From the NCBI GenBank assembly GCA_964499485.1, contig CAZCLF010000006.1, forward strand, positions 1 to 64,000: 64,000 nt of DNA, in the 5' to 3' direction. Under the pieces are notes generated by a model. The model did no database searches. It was not told the origin of the DNA and saw nothing but the letters and a program-made list of their open reading frames with translations. How positions within the stretch are numbered: position 1 is the stretch's first letter; each line of letters opens with the position of its first letter. The position numbers and the translations under genes are program-made. This stretch comes from Ga0074130 sp964499485 (GTDB taxonomy: Bacteria > Pseudomonadota > Gammaproteobacteria > Burkholderiales > Rhodocyclaceae). This document shows, in pieces, positions 1 through 9,142 of the stretch.

Positions 1-697
1 CGTCATACGTCGGCAGCTTCAGTTCGCGGCTGTCTTCCAGCAGGATCACATGGAAGCCAAAATCAGTTTTGACGGGCTCTTTGGTATAGCTGCCACGTTG
101 CAGGGTAACGAGTGCATCAGCAAATGGCTTGACGTAAGCGGCAGGGGTAGACCAGCCCAAATCACCACCACGTTCCTTGCTGCCTGGATCAAGCGATTGC
201 TTTGCCAGATCATCAAACTTTTCTCCCTTGTTTAGCTTGGTGATGATGGCTTTCGCTTCTTCTTCCTTCTGAACTAGGATGTGGCGCGCCTTGTACTCTT
301 TATCACCGACACGTGCCTTGATGGCTTCGTATTCCTGACGAATTTGCTGTTCAGTAGGTGGGTTGTTTTTCACGAAGTCTTGCAGGTAAGCGCCAATGAC
401 GACTTGCTGACGGGCCATTTCAACTTGGGTTTGGACATCTGCCTTCTTATCGATGCCCTTGGCTTGTGCTGCTTGGACCAGGATTTCGCGTCGGGCAAGT
501 TCTTCGCGGACGGCCTTGCGCAGTTCAGGCGTGTCTGGCTGACCCTGTGCCATTTGGCCGGCGATCATGGTATCAACGCGGCTCTTTGGGATGGTCTTGC
601 CGTTGACGACCAGCGGAGCATCCTGGGCAATAGCGCCCTGCATGGACAGTGCGGTAACAACAGCGAAGACTGAAGTACGGATCAGTGCGGATTTCAT
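1..697 (-). CDS. PpiC/parvulin-type peptidylprolyl isomerase, C-terminus outside window
   Basis: Periplasmic folding helper that isomerises prolyl bonds. The gene reads leftward from ATG 697-695 and is cut by the window edge after about 232 residues. Residues 1-24 form a signal peptide ending AIA before Q25. A SurA_N-like helical region follows (about 30-125). The rotamase domain starts near residue 135 with YKARHILV and contains GGDLGW and FGFHVILL, typical of parvulins. In many betaproteobacteria this gene lies directly after bolA; here bolA is 38 kb away on the same strand. Family certain, exact name not. Confidence 0.9.
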   Translation of the reverse strand, partial: MKSALIRTSVFAVVTALSMQGAIAQDAPLVVNGKTIPKSRVDTMIAGQMAQGQPDTPELRKAVREELARREILVQAAQAKGIDKKADVQTQVEMARQQVVIGAYLQDFVKNNPPTEQQIRQEYEAIKARVGDKEYKARHILVQKEEEAKAIITKLNKGEKFDDLAKQSLDPGSKERGGDLGWSTPAAYVKPFADALVTLQRGSYTKEPVKTDFGFHVILLEDSRELKLPTYD

Positions 698-806
698 GTG
701 GAGTCCTTGATGATGATTGGATTTGCAGCGTAGCCAGTGAACGCAGGCAATACGAAAATCATACACCATCAGACATTGGCTAATCCTGCGGTTTGGTGAC
801 AATTCT

Positions 807-3800
807 TTAGGTAATTCCACTGCGGCTGATGGTTTCATCACTTTTCCCCAGCCAGCGTTGTAGCGCTTCATCCAGTGTTTTGGGGCTGATAGGTTTGGGG
901 AGGTAGTCATTCATGCCAGCTTCAAGCACACGTTCTCTGTCTCCCGCCATTGCGTTTGCCGTCATTGCCACAATCGGAATGTTGCGATTCAGTACCGAAC
1001 CTTCACCATCACGGATAGCGCGCGTGGCTTCGTAGCCATCCATAACGGGCATGCGACAGTCCATCAGAACAAGATCGTAACGTTCACGAGCGAGTGCCTT
1101 AATGGCTTCGCTACCATTATTGGCGGTGTCGACTCGATGCCCAAGTTTTTGCAATAGGATCACAGCCAAGCGTTGATTGACTGGGTTGTCCTCAACGAGC
1201 AGGATGTGCGCCTGCCGATCGTGTTCGCGGAAGGTGTGGCGCGTGATCAATGGCGTGTCTTTACTGTTGTCGCCACTAAGAATGGCTTGCAGGCTGCGCA
1301 GCAGTAGTTCGCTCTTGATCGGTTTGGTCAGATAGGCTCGGAACCCCGCAATCGCCACACGGCTGGCTTCTCCGCGCATGGCGACTGATGTCAGGAGCAG
1401 CAGGGCGATATTTGCTGTTTGTGGCTTGCTTTGCAGGGTCGCAGCAAGGTCGCGGCCATTGATGATGGGCATTTGCATATCGATGATGGCGGCATCTATG
1501 GTTCTTCCTGCATCTAGTTCGTCATTGATCAGCTCCAGCGCGACTTGCCCATTGCTTGCCGTCAGTACATCACACTGCCATTCGCTCAGCCAGAGCTGAA
1601 GCATGTGGCGCGTAGTTGCATTGTCATCAACCATCAGAATACGGCGTCCAGCCAGTACGGCTTCACGATGTTGATGGAGGTCAGAGAGGAGCGGCCCTTC
1701 TTGCTGGATCGTAAAGGGGAGGGTGAATTGAAAGGTTGAGCCATGATCGGGCCGGCTTTCCAAACTAATGTCGCCCCTCATAAGGCCAACCAGACGTTTG
1801 GCAATCGATAAGCCCAAGCCGGTGCCGCCAAATTGGCGAGTCGTTGAGCTGTCTGCCTGCATGAACGGGGAGAAGAGCAGGGGCTGCTTGTCATGAGGAA
1901 TACCAATGCCGGTATCGCGGACCTCAAAGCGTAACGTCACGTGAGCGGCGTCTTCAGATACGAGTTCAACCCCAAAGGACACTTCACCGCTGTTCGTGAA
2001 TTTGATGGCATTGCCAATCAGGTTAATCAGGATCTGGCGCAAGCGACCCGGGTCACCAATCAATAGTGAAGGCACATTGGGCGAGATGAGGCAGATGAAT
2101 TCCAGTCGCTTGTCTGCGGCACGTAGCGCAAACATGTCTGCAACCTCATTGAGCAAAGCACGCAGATCAAAGCGGATCTCTTCGATATCCAGTTTGCCAG
2201 CATCAATTTTAGAAAAGTCCAGAATGTCATTGATCACATTCAGGAGAGACATGGCGCTCTGATGCACTGTCTCGGCATGCGAGCGCTGTTCAGGGTTGAG
2301 TGGGGTGTCAAGTAACAGCTCTGTCATGCCCAGTACGCCATTCATCGGCGTACGGATTTCGTGGCTCATGTTGGCCAGAAAGTCTCCCTTGGCGCGGTTG
2401 GCAGATTCTGCCGCATCGCGTGCCTGCAGGAGTGATGTTTGATTGCGTTCGCGCAAAATGGCTAAGGCTGCGAGTCGGGTGCATGCGGTCAAAGTGGCAC
2501 GTTGTTCTTCATCAGGCTCACGGTCAGCAGGGACAACCAGTGACAGCAGGCCCAATGGGGCTGATTCAGGGTCGCGGATAACGGCGGACCAGAGCGTGAC
2601 ATTTGGACTGCCTGTCAGCAATCGCCCCAAAGCACTGCATACCGGCATGTTGGTATCTGAGTTGCAATGGAGAACAGCAATATCGGCCTCATCTTCTGGC
2701 CAGGGGCATTCGGCCGTGCCCATCTCGAAATGCTCGATACGGTGATAAAGGTCTGTCGGAATTCCAGGTGCAGCCGCCAAGTGTAGGTGTGACCCTTGTG
2801 CACTTAGCATGTGGATCAAACATTGACCGTCTTCAAAACGGGTTTGTGAGAATCGGGCAATTTCTCCCAGCACATCACGCGCCGAGGAGCCAAGGGCAAT
2901 CATTTGCAGTAATTCGTTGTGACGACTGATCTCGTGGCTGCGTGCAGCAAGAAGCAAACGTGCTTGGCGTGCATTAGATAAGTAGGTCATGGTCGCACCG
3001 ACACCACAAATCAGCAGAATGCCGATGATGCCGAGTAGGACGAAGAGGGCGATCTTGTCGCGATCAATGTTGGGGATCTCTGGCAGCGGTTGCAGTATGC
3101 CAACGCTGATATCCCACGCACTCAGCACATGCATACGGACCATGTAGGGCGTGGGGTGGTTATCGATCTTGGTTAGGCCGGGGTAACGTAAATCTGGCCA
3201 GCGCTCAAAGTTAAGTTGAGGAAAGGTGGTGCGGCGATACCGGTTCAGACGGTCTTCTTGCGACAGCTGAGAGAAGGTGCTGTCCGGCATGGTGTGTTGT
3301 TCGATCGACTTGTCGCGCGCCAGCACGATCACGCCATTTTCATCCACCAGAATTGAATTGGCCTGACTCAGGGAGGCTGATAGCTGAACCAGATCGAGTT
3401 TGGCGACGACCACGCCAACAATGCGCTGATCGACAATGACGGGGGCCGAAAAGAATAGGCCGGGAATGTTGGTCTTACGCCCGATGGCATATTGCCGGCC
3501 ACTGCGGCCTTGTAGTGCCTCAGCAAAATATTTGCGGTCAGCATAGTTGGTGCCAATAAAGCTCTCGTTCGTGTCGTAATTGCTTGACGAGATGCAGTTA
3601 CCCCGCAGATCAATCACCCAGACAACGCTGAATGTACTGATATAGCGTCGGATGTCCGCAAGCTGCTGGTGTAGCTTCTGCAGTTGCGGCTGTTCAGTCC
3701 ATTGACGGTGTCTTGCTTCGTAGCTACTTTTTGGGGCGCTTTCGTTAATGAGCTTGAGGGCGCCTGCCAACTCAGCACTCTTCGAGAGGGTGGCAGGGAT

Positions 3801-4043
3801 GCCCTGAAGAATGGAAAGGTCGCGCTCAAGGCTGACGGCAATCGCCTCGCTGCTCTGATTGAGCTGGGTCTGATAACCCTGCAGCGTTTCTTCCGCTCGC
3901 CAATGCGCGTATTGCGTTGTTAGCAGCCAAGCGGTTGTCAGCCACACCACCGCCAACACCGATACGACAAGCAAAGTGAAGGTGGCCTGCCTCGGTACGC
4001 GGCGCGTGTAACTGCTTGGCAGGAGGGAAGGGAAGGTCAGCAT
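807..4043 (-). CDS. Hybrid sensor histidine kinase with two receiver domains
   Basis: Membrane sensor of 1078 residues. Order seen: transmembrane helix (about 20-42), periplasmic double-Cache-like sensor region (about 45-320), second helix (about 330-352), GAF-like region (about 375-530), HisKA with phospho-acceptor H561 in MSHEIRTP, HATPase_c with DTGIGIP and GGTGLGLSI, receiver 1 with D855 (IDMQMP), receiver 2 with D995 (MDCRMP). Both receivers keep the acceptor Asp, and the DD/ED and K residues are visible. It has no Hpt domain and no adjacent regulator, so its output partner is elsewhere. The ligand is unknown. It is transcribed alone; the next gene upstream on the same strand ends in a terminator. 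Confidence 0.93.
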   Translation of the reverse strand: MLTFPSLLPSSYTRRVPRQATFTLLVVSVLAVVWLTTAWLLTTQYAHWRAEETLQGYQTQLNQSSEAIAVSLERDLSILQGIPATLSKSAELAGALKLINESAPKSSYEARHRQWTEQPQLQKLHQQLADIRRYISTFSVVWVIDLRGNCISSSNYDTNESFIGTNYADRKYFAEALQGRSGRQYAIGRKTNIPGLFFSAPVIVDQRIVGVVVAKLDLVQLSASLSQANSILVDENGVIVLARDKSIEQHTMPDSTFSQLSQEDRLNRYRRTTFPQLNFERWPDLRYPGLTKIDNHPTPYMVRMHVLSAWDISVGILQPLPEIPNIDRDKIALFVLLGIIGILLICGVGATMTYLSNARQARLLLAARSHEISRHNELLQMIALGSSARDVLGEIARFSQTRFEDGQCLIHMLSAQGSHLHLAAAPGIPTDLYHRIEHFEMGTAECPWPEDEADIAVLHCNSDTNMPVCSALGRLLTGSPNVTLWSAVIRDPESAPLGLLSLVVPADREPDEEQRATLTACTRLAALAILRERNQTSLLQARDAAESANRAKGDFLANMSHEIRTPMNGVLGMTELLLDTPLNPEQRSHAETVHQSAMSLLNVINDILDFSKIDAGKLDIEEIRFDLRALLNEVADMFALRAADKRLEFICLISPNVPSLLIGDPGRLRQILINLIGNAIKFTNSGEVSFGVELVSEDAAHVTLRFEVRDTGIGIPHDKQPLLFSPFMQADSSTTRQFGGTGLGLSIAKRLVGLMRGDISLESRPDHGSTFQFTLPFTIQQEGPLLSDLHQHREAVLAGRRILMVDDNATTRHMLQLWLSEWQCDVLTASNGQVALELINDELDAGRTIDAAIIDMQMPIINGRDLAATLQSKPQTANIALLLLTSVAMRGEASRVAIAGFRAYLTKPIKSELLLRSLQAILSGDNSKDTPLITRHTFREHDRQAHILLVEDNPVNQRLAVILLQKLGHRVDTANNGSEAIKALARERYDLVLMDCRMPVMDGYEATRAIRDGEGSVLNRNIPIVAMTANAMAGDRERVLEAGMNDYLPKPISPKTLDEALQRWLGKSDETISRSGIT

Positions 4044-4125
4044 ATTGCTACTCGCCGTGACGACCCGGTCAGAGTATCAATTTTGTGGCAGCAACTCAAA
4101 TTAACACGCAAATTGCATTAAAAAT

Positions 4126-4162
4126 AAAAAAGGCGGATGGGAGTCATCCCATCCGCCTTTTT
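4126..4162. terminator. Bidirectional rho-independent terminator downstream of the OxlT-like gene
   Basis: A perfect 11-bp stem (4132-4142 with 4147-4157, loop GTCA) is flanked by an A-run on the left and a T-run on the right. It can therefore terminate on both strands. It separates the transporter gene from the hybrid kinase gene. Confidence 0.92.
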
Positions 4163-4225
4163 GGCATCTCTCCTGAAACTTTAGTTCAAGGAGAGATGTG
4201 TGCTAACTCAGGCAAACGTGGCCAA

Positions 4226-5509
4226 TTAGGCCTCAGCTTGCTTGGCCAGGAACTTGATACGCATTGGGCGCAGCAAGAACCAAGCAGACAGGCCAGCGAA
4301 AATGTTCAGACCGGACGCGATGTAGAACACCGGATCCCAACCCCAGTGGGTCACGATCACAGCGCCGATCGGCACCAGGAGGGAAGCCGTACCCTTGGCG
4401 GTGTAGAGCATGCCAGCGTTAGCTGCAGCGTTCTTGGCACCGAAAGTGTCGGTACAGATCGAGGGGAACAGCGAGTAAATTTCGCCCCAAGCGAAGAACA
4501 CCAGACCGGTCAGGATCACGAAGGCATATGGATTGTGGCCGAACTTGAGCAGGGCGATGATGCCAATACCTTCGAGCAGGAAGGCAAACAGCATGGTCGG
4601 TTCGCGACCAATCTTGTCCGACACCCAGCCGAAGAACGGACGGGTCAGGCCATTCAGCACGCGGTCAATGGCCAGTGCAAAGGTCAGCGCCGGCAGGGTC
4701 AGGCCCAGCATCGACACATCCACGCCATCCAGACCAAAGTCCTTAGCGATCGAACCCAGTTGGGCGGTCGCCAGCAGGCCGCCAGCAGCAACCGACACAA
4801 ACATCGCGTACATCAGCCAGAAGATTGGCTGGCGAACGGTTTCACCCAGCGAGAAGTCGCGGGCGGTTTGCAGCACAGTGGAGGACTTGATGGCTTCCTT
4901 TACTGATGATGGTGGCTTGATCAGCAACAAGGCGCCGATACACACCACGATGCCTTGGAACAGACCAAAGTTGAAGAAAGCAGCTTGGTAGCCGTCGTTC
5001 TTGATCATGTTCACAACCGGCATCAGGGTCAGGGCGGAACCGGCACCGAAGCCAGCAGCAGTCAGACCAGCAGCGAGGCCGCGCTTGTCACCAAACCACT
5101 TCACTGCATTACCCATACAGGTGCCATACACAGCGCCTGCACCGATACCACCGATGACGGCACCGATGTACAGCATGGTCAGCGAGTCAGCCTTGGAGTT
5201 GATCACCCAAGCCAGAGCACACAGAATGCCAGCGCCGAAAACAACGATACGCGGACCCACCTTATCAACCACCCAGCCTTCAACTGGCACCAACCAAGTT
5301 TCGGTCAGGATGAAGATGGTGAAGGCGACTTGAATTGCCGTGCGGCCCCAGCCATGCGCTTGATTGATTGGTTCGACAAACAGGGTCCAGCCATATTGCA
5401 TGTTGGCAATCATCGACATACAGATGATGCCAATCACGAGCTGTACCCAGCGGTTGGAGAACAGGCCGGCTTGCGCGCCTGCTTCCAGTGCCACGGTATT
5501 GTTAGACAT
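4226..5509 (-). CDS. Oxalate/formate antiporter family MFS transporter (OxlT-like)
   Basis: Inner-membrane major-facilitator carrier of 427 residues with about 12 hydrophobic helices. It resembles the oxalate:formate antiporter family: MQYGWTLF near the first helix, VDKVGPR between helices 2 and 3, WFGDKRGLAAGLTAAGFG, and SDKIGREP after helix 8. The start is ATG 5509-5507, because GGAGGAG sits 6 nt upstream; a TTG five codons earlier overlaps that ribosome site. No oxalyl-CoA decarboxylase or formyl-CoA transferase is visible, so oxalate is only a family-level guess and another carboxylate is possible. The adjacent regulator pair and a shared palindrome suggest control by that two-component system. 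Confidence 0.85.
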   Translation of the reverse strand: MSNNTVALEAGAQAGLFSNRWVQLVIGIICMSMIANMQYGWTLFVEPINQAHGWGRTAIQVAFTIFILTETWLVPVEGWVVDKVGPRIVVFGAGILCALAWVINSKADSLTMLYIGAVIGGIGAGAVYGTCMGNAVKWFGDKRGLAAGLTAAGFGAGSALTLMPVVNMIKNDGYQAAFFNFGLFQGIVVCIGALLLIKPPSSVKEAIKSSTVLQTARDFSLGETVRQPIFWLMYAMFVSVAAGGLLATAQLGSIAKDFGLDGVDVSMLGLTLPALTFALAIDRVLNGLTRPFFGWVSDKIGREPTMLFAFLLEGIGIIALLKFGHNPYAFVILTGLVFFAWGEIYSLFPSICTDTFGAKNAAANAGMLYTAKGTASLLVPIGAVIVTHWGWDPVFYIASGLNIFAGLSAWFLLRPMRIKFLAKQAEA

Positions 5510-5692
5510 AATGAACTCCTCCAATGCGGCCTACGCATGATTGCGCTTGCCATTGATTGATACGGTTTCTTTTCCTGTCAGCACGCGTGAGGTGCATGAA
5601 CGCGGCGAATGTACCGATCAGTGCAATCTAGGGGACTTGCCGAAAGTCACCAATTGGGTGTCTGGGGAGTCACGAATTGACAGAGATGAAAA

Positions 5693-5704
5693 TGACCTAA
5701 GTCA
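5693..5704. promoter_or_regulatory. Putative operator TGACCTAAGTCA upstream of the transporter gene
   Basis: TGAC-N4-GTCA palindrome about 190 bp upstream of the transporter start. It differs at only two central positions from the palindrome at 6630-6641 between the regulator and sensor kinase genes. A dimeric NarL-type regulator usually binds inverted repeats, so both are candidate sites for the neighbouring response regulator. Confidence 0.4.
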
Positions 5705-5764
5705 CGCACCCCGGTGTGGTGGGGAATTGCAGTCGATTTACGGTGAGCAGTGAGGCTGCCGCCA

Positions 5765-5803
5765 TCGGCCATAAGTCACTAAGTTGTTAGTAACTTATGC
5801 CGA
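5765..5803. repeat. Imperfect palindrome, 17-bp stem with 4-nt loop
   Basis: Arms 5765-5782 and 5787-5803 pair with one mismatch and one bulged C around the loop GTTG. It lies 26 bp past the stop of the response regulator gene. No T-run follows on the minus strand, so it is either a weak terminator of that gene or an operator for the transporter. Confidence 0.6.
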
Positions 5804-5829
5804 GTAATCTGGATGTAAAGCGAGTTTGC

Positions 5830-6582
5830 TTAGCGTCCGCGATGGCGCAGCGTCATGATGGCCAGCTCGGTACGTGTGTTCGCGTGCAGCTTTTCCATAA
5901 TGCGGCTAACGTAGTTCTTGACGGTGCCTTCGGCCAGAAACACCGTGTTCGCAATCTGCTTATTGCTCATGCCTTCAGCGATCAGCTCAAGCACACGCGC
6001 TTCCTTGTCGGTCAGGAGTGCGTGATTCCATCCTAGATTGTCAGTCTGCGTGGGTGTGTGGGCATCCTGATCGGGCGTTGTCGCTGGGGTTGCTTCAAGG
6101 GCAGGACTGGCGACGATATCAGGCGACTGGTTGGCCATCAGGCGGAATTGCTCCATGACCTTGCTGGCAATCTGAGGTGTGAGGCGTGACTCACCGCGAT
6201 GCACCGCGCGAATGGTATCGAGCACTTCAGCTTCGCTGGTGTCTTTGAGCAAGTAGGCATGGGCGCCGGCACGCACTGCATCGAACACCATGCTGTCGGT
6301 ATCAAAGGTGGTCAGAACCAAGATACGCGTATTCGGTAATTGCGTCGTGATTTCACGGGTTGCGATCACGCCGCCTTTCTTTGGCATGTGCAAATCCATC
6401 AGCACAACGTCCGGGCGCAGGGTCAGTGCCAAGGCTACCGCCTCGACCCCGTCAGCCGCTTGGCCGATAACTTCAATGTCGTTTTCAGCCGCCAAGATCA
6501 GGCTCATGCCACGACGTATCAAGGATTGATCGTCGGCGATTAGTACGCGAATCGGCGCTGTGGGTTGGTTGTGGGGTTGCAT
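5830..6582 (-). CDS. NarL/FixJ-family response regulator
   Basis: DNA-binding regulator of 250 residues. The N-terminal receiver (about 11-130) has the acidic pair in IADDQS, phospho-acceptor D63 in LMDLHMP, and a lysine in LLKDTS. The C-terminal LuxR-type helix-turn-helix (about 185-245) has LTDKEARVLELIAEG and GTVKNYVSRIMEKL. The linker of about 55 residues is long for the family. It is divergent from the sensor kinase at 6694, its obvious partner. The next gene downstream on the same strand is the OxlT-like transporter, the likely target. Paired palindromes at 5693 and 6630 suggest it also regulates itself. Confidence 0.93.
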   Translation of the reverse strand: MQPHNQPTAPIRVLIADDQSLIRRGMSLILAAENDIEVIGQAADGVEAVALALTLRPDVVLMDLHMPKKGGVIATREITTQLPNTRILVLTTFDTDSMVFDAVRAGAHAYLLKDTSEAEVLDTIRAVHRGESRLTPQIASKVMEQFRLMANQSPDIVASPALEATPATTPDQDAHTPTQTDNLGWNHALLTDKEARVLELIAEGMSNKQIANTVFLAEGTVKNYVSRIMEKLHANTRTELAIMTLRHRGR

Positions 6583-6629
6583 AGCGTGATTCTACTGGGT
6601 GCCGGCTTTCTGTTGCCTGTCGATGAGTG

Positions 6630-6641
6630 TGACTTTAGTCA
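6630..6641. promoter_or_regulatory. Putative operator TGACTTTAGTCA between regulator and kinase genes
   Basis: A TGAC-N4-GTCA palindrome lies in the 111-bp divergent spacer. It is 48 bp upstream of the regulator start and 53 bp upstream of the kinase start. It matches the site at 5693-5704 at 10 of 12 positions. This fits autoregulation, but no binding evidence exists. Confidence 0.4.
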
Positions 6642-6693
6642 TCCATCGTCGTGACCTCATGCACGTCTGCTGCAGGGCTGTTATCTTTGCCAC

Positions 6694-8565
6694 ATGTCTC
6701 GCACCGCATTATCCTTCCTGCAGCGCCTTAATCCCCGCAAAAGCTTGTCTGCCGCCCTCGGCTGGCTGGTGTTTGGCCTCGCGCTGGCCCTGGCGGTGGT
6801 CGCCAGTGTTTGGGTCGGTCAGATTGTGCGTAGTCATTTGCTACAGCAACACAGTCTCCGGTTGGCCAGTGCGGCAGACCATATTGCCTCTGAGTTGAAT
6901 CTGGCCCTGTCGTTGCGCCTGCAGTCGGTGAGTATTTCCGCCGCGATGTTGTCCAACGACATCCGCCGTAATGAAAGCGATGGCCTGCAGCGCGTGCTAT
7001 CCGATGTACAAACCAATTTTCCAGACTTTGTCTGGATTGCCGCTGCCGATGCGGATGGACAGATCATTGCGGCGACGGATCCCAAGGTGATCGGCGGCAA
7101 CGTTTATCAATACTCTTGGTACTCTCAAGGGCAAATCGTTTCCTGGATTGAGGAGGGGGTGAGCTTCAATAACCCCGAGTATGCGAGCAAAGGCGAGGGG
7201 CGGCGCTTCGTCAAGCTCACCGCACCAATCCGTGGCGGCAATGGCGGCGTCATGGGCGTCGTCGCTGCGCGCCTCTCGTGGGACTGGGTGGAGCAGCTTG
7301 CGCGGGATATTGACCGCAGCATGAGCCATGTCTCACGTGAGCAATGGCTGCTGCTGGATCGAGACAATGTGGTGCGCCTCGGCCCTCCGGACTTACTCGG
7401 TCATCGCTGGCAGGAAGAGGCACCACAAGTCTCAGCCACGCTCAGCGATTTTGGTCTTGAGAGTTTGCCGCCTCATTTGGTGCTGCATCGTTTCGATAAG
7501 GGCCGCAGTTATCTAGTGGCGAAAGCGCAGCAGGATGATAACGAGTCGCTACAGCAGCTGGGCTGGCGCGTGGTGGTGGTGCAACCGTTGCATCAGGTTA
7601 TGGGCGTGGCTACGCGCGTGCAGTGGCAAATCGCGGCCGTCCTGCTGGGGCTGGGCTTAGTGGCTGCATTGCTCGGCTTGTCGCTGGCGCGTCGATTGAC
7701 CCGCCGTGTCCGTCTGATTGCCAGCTCGGCCGATGCTGTGCTGGCAGGAACCGCGCAGCAGATCGCTGTACCAGCGGGGGAGGATGAGGCTGCTCGTTTA
7801 GGGGCAGCGTTGGATCGATTACTGCGTGCGCTGCAGCAGGAGCGCGATGATTTGCGCCATCTGAATGCCGAGCTGGACCAGCGCGTTGCAGGGCGTACGC
7901 AGGAAATTCAGCGGCTGGCAGAGGAGGCACGCTATGCAGCAGTCGTGCGTGAGCGGCTCAAGATTGCCCGCGATCTGCACGATACGTTGGCCCATTCAAT
8001 GATGGCGATGCTTACCGAGATTCGATTGCTTAAGAAATTAGCGACAACCCGGCCGGAAGCTTTGGTTGATGAGTTGATTGAAGCCGAGCGCGCGGCGCAT
8101 GAGGGCTTACAGGAGGCGCGTGCGGCAATTGCCCAGATTCGATACAACCCTGTGCGCGATGTGGGGCTTGGTGTGGCATTGCAAGATCATGTGCGTTTGT
8201 TCAGTGAGCGCACTGGCATCGAAAGTCAGGTCGAATGTGACCCTGAGTTGGCGACCTTTTCTGAAGAGCGTGCGGAGACCTTGTTCCGTATTGCTGAGGA
8301 AGCCTTACGTAATATCGAGCGGCATGCGGGGGCCAGTCGGGTCACGGTAAGTCTGCGCAGAAACGAGGAGCGTTCGTTACTGCATTTAAGTATTACAGAT
8401 GATGGAATTGGTTTTGAGCCGCAATCAGCTCACCCCGGGCACTATGGTTTGCTGGGCTTGCATGAGCAGGCGCAGATGATTGATGCCGAACTGAGTATCA
8501 ACAGCACGCCACATCAAGGGACATGCGTGACCGCGATCTTACAAATTGCACCATCGGTGAATTAA
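6694..8565 (+). CDS. Sensor histidine kinase, HisKA_3 type with Cache-like sensor domain
   Basis: Membrane sensor of 623 residues and partner of the divergent NarL-type regulator. A first helix (about 20-48) is followed by a periplasmic Cache-like domain (about 50-290), which includes WIAAADADGQIIAATDP. A second helix (about 308-331) leads to a HAMP-like segment and a coiled coil. The HisKA_3 acceptor is H429 in IARDLHDTLAHS. HATPase_c motifs DDGIGF and GHYGLLGL are near the C-terminus. Cache domains often sense small organic acids, which would fit the neighbouring carboxylate transporter; the ligand is inferred, not shown. Confidence 0.92.
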   Translation: MSRTALSFLQRLNPRKSLSAALGWLVFGLALALAVVASVWVGQIVRSHLLQQHSLRLASAADHIASELNLALSLRLQSVSISAAMLSNDIRRNESDGLQRVLSDVQTNFPDFVWIAAADADGQIIAATDPKVIGGNVYQYSWYSQGQIVSWIEEGVSFNNPEYASKGEGRRFVKLTAPIRGGNGGVMGVVAARLSWDWVEQLARDIDRSMSHVSREQWLLLDRDNVVRLGPPDLLGHRWQEEAPQVSATLSDFGLESLPPHLVLHRFDKGRSYLVAKAQQDDNESLQQLGWRVVVVQPLHQVMGVATRVQWQIAAVLLGLGLVAALLGLSLARRLTRRVRLIASSADAVLAGTAQQIAVPAGEDEAARLGAALDRLLRALQQERDDLRHLNAELDQRVAGRTQEIQRLAEEARYAAVVRERLKIARDLHDTLAHSMMAMLTEIRLLKKLATTRPEALVDELIEAERAAHEGLQEARAAIAQIRYNPVRDVGLGVALQDHVRLFSERTGIESQVECDPELATFSEERAETLFRIAEEALRNIERHAGASRVTVSLRRNEERSLLHLSITDDGIGFEPQSAHPGHYGLLGLHEQAQMIDAELSINSTPHQGTCVTAILQIAPSVN

Positions 8566-8711
8566 GGCGCAAAGCCTTGAATTGCTCCGGTGATCACTTC
8601 TGGATCAATACGTCTGAAACGCATTAGTATCGCTCTTGTCGTTTTTTCAGTTTTTTAACGACAGGTATTCCCAGCTGCGCAGACCTATATCTAATACACA
8701 GGGAGTAAGCG

Positions 8712-9035
8712 ATGACCTTTTCTGAATCCATCAAGACTGTTTTTTCCAAGTACGCAGATTTCAATGGCCGCGCCTCACGCTCTGAGCTGTGGTGGTGGGT
8801 GTTATTCATTTTTTTGGGCTCACTGGTGCTGGGATTTATCAGTGACATTCTGTCGGGTTTGTTTTCCCTTGGCACCTTGATTCCTTCAATTGCGGTTACC
8901 GCCCGCCGTTTGCATGACATCGACAAGAGTGGGTGGTGGCAGCTCGTTTGCTTGATTCCGATCATTGGCTTGATTGTGTTGGTGTACTGGTGCGTTCAGC
9001 CCGGTACGGATTCCAGTCGCTTTGACGCAAGCTAA
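8712..9035 (+). CDS. DUF805 small membrane protein
   Basis: Protein of 107 residues with three or four hydrophobic helices. It shows the DUF805 pattern: F-x-G-R-A-S-R-S-E-L-W near residue 20, then RRLHDIDKSGWW near 70 and a final hydrophobic helix before CVQPG. The molecular role of DUF805 proteins is not established. The start ATG has GGGAGTAAG just upstream. It is a single-gene unit closed by a strong terminator 8 bp after the stop. Confidence 0.92.
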   Translation: MTFSESIKTVFSKYADFNGRASRSELWWWVLFIFLGSLVLGFISDILSGLFSLGTLIPSIAVTARRLHDIDKSGWWQLVCLIPIIGLIVLVYWCVQPGTDSSRFDAS

Positions 9036-9042
9036 GAAGAGA

Positions 9043-9066
9043 GGCCGGCAGTTGCCGGCTTTTTTA
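9043..9066 (+). terminator. Rho-independent terminator after the DUF805 gene
   Basis: A 7-bp GCCGGCA/TGCCGGC stem with a 2-nt loop is followed directly by a T-rich run. Confidence 0.9.
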
Positions 9067-9142
9067 TTGTTGCTACTAACGTCAGCCTGAATCTTTTGGA
9101 ATAATTGTTGCTTGTAGTTCTATTTTCTCGCTGATAACCAGC

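Larger units (their letters stand above)
5510..5829. other. 320-bp regulatory intergenic region between regulator and transporter genes
   Basis: No gene is seen here. The region holds several copies of the hexamer AGTCAC (5645, 5668, 5700, 5775), a TGAC-N4-GTCA palindrome (5693-5704) and a long imperfect palindrome (5765-5803). The first two AGTCAC copies are each followed by a CAATTG- or GAATTG-like word. This looks like the control region of the transporter gene. Confidence 0.6.

Noticed and set aside
4085..4906. 273-residue frame opposite the OxlT-like gene
   Set aside because: It is antisense to a clear transporter gene, spans the terminator and has no domain.
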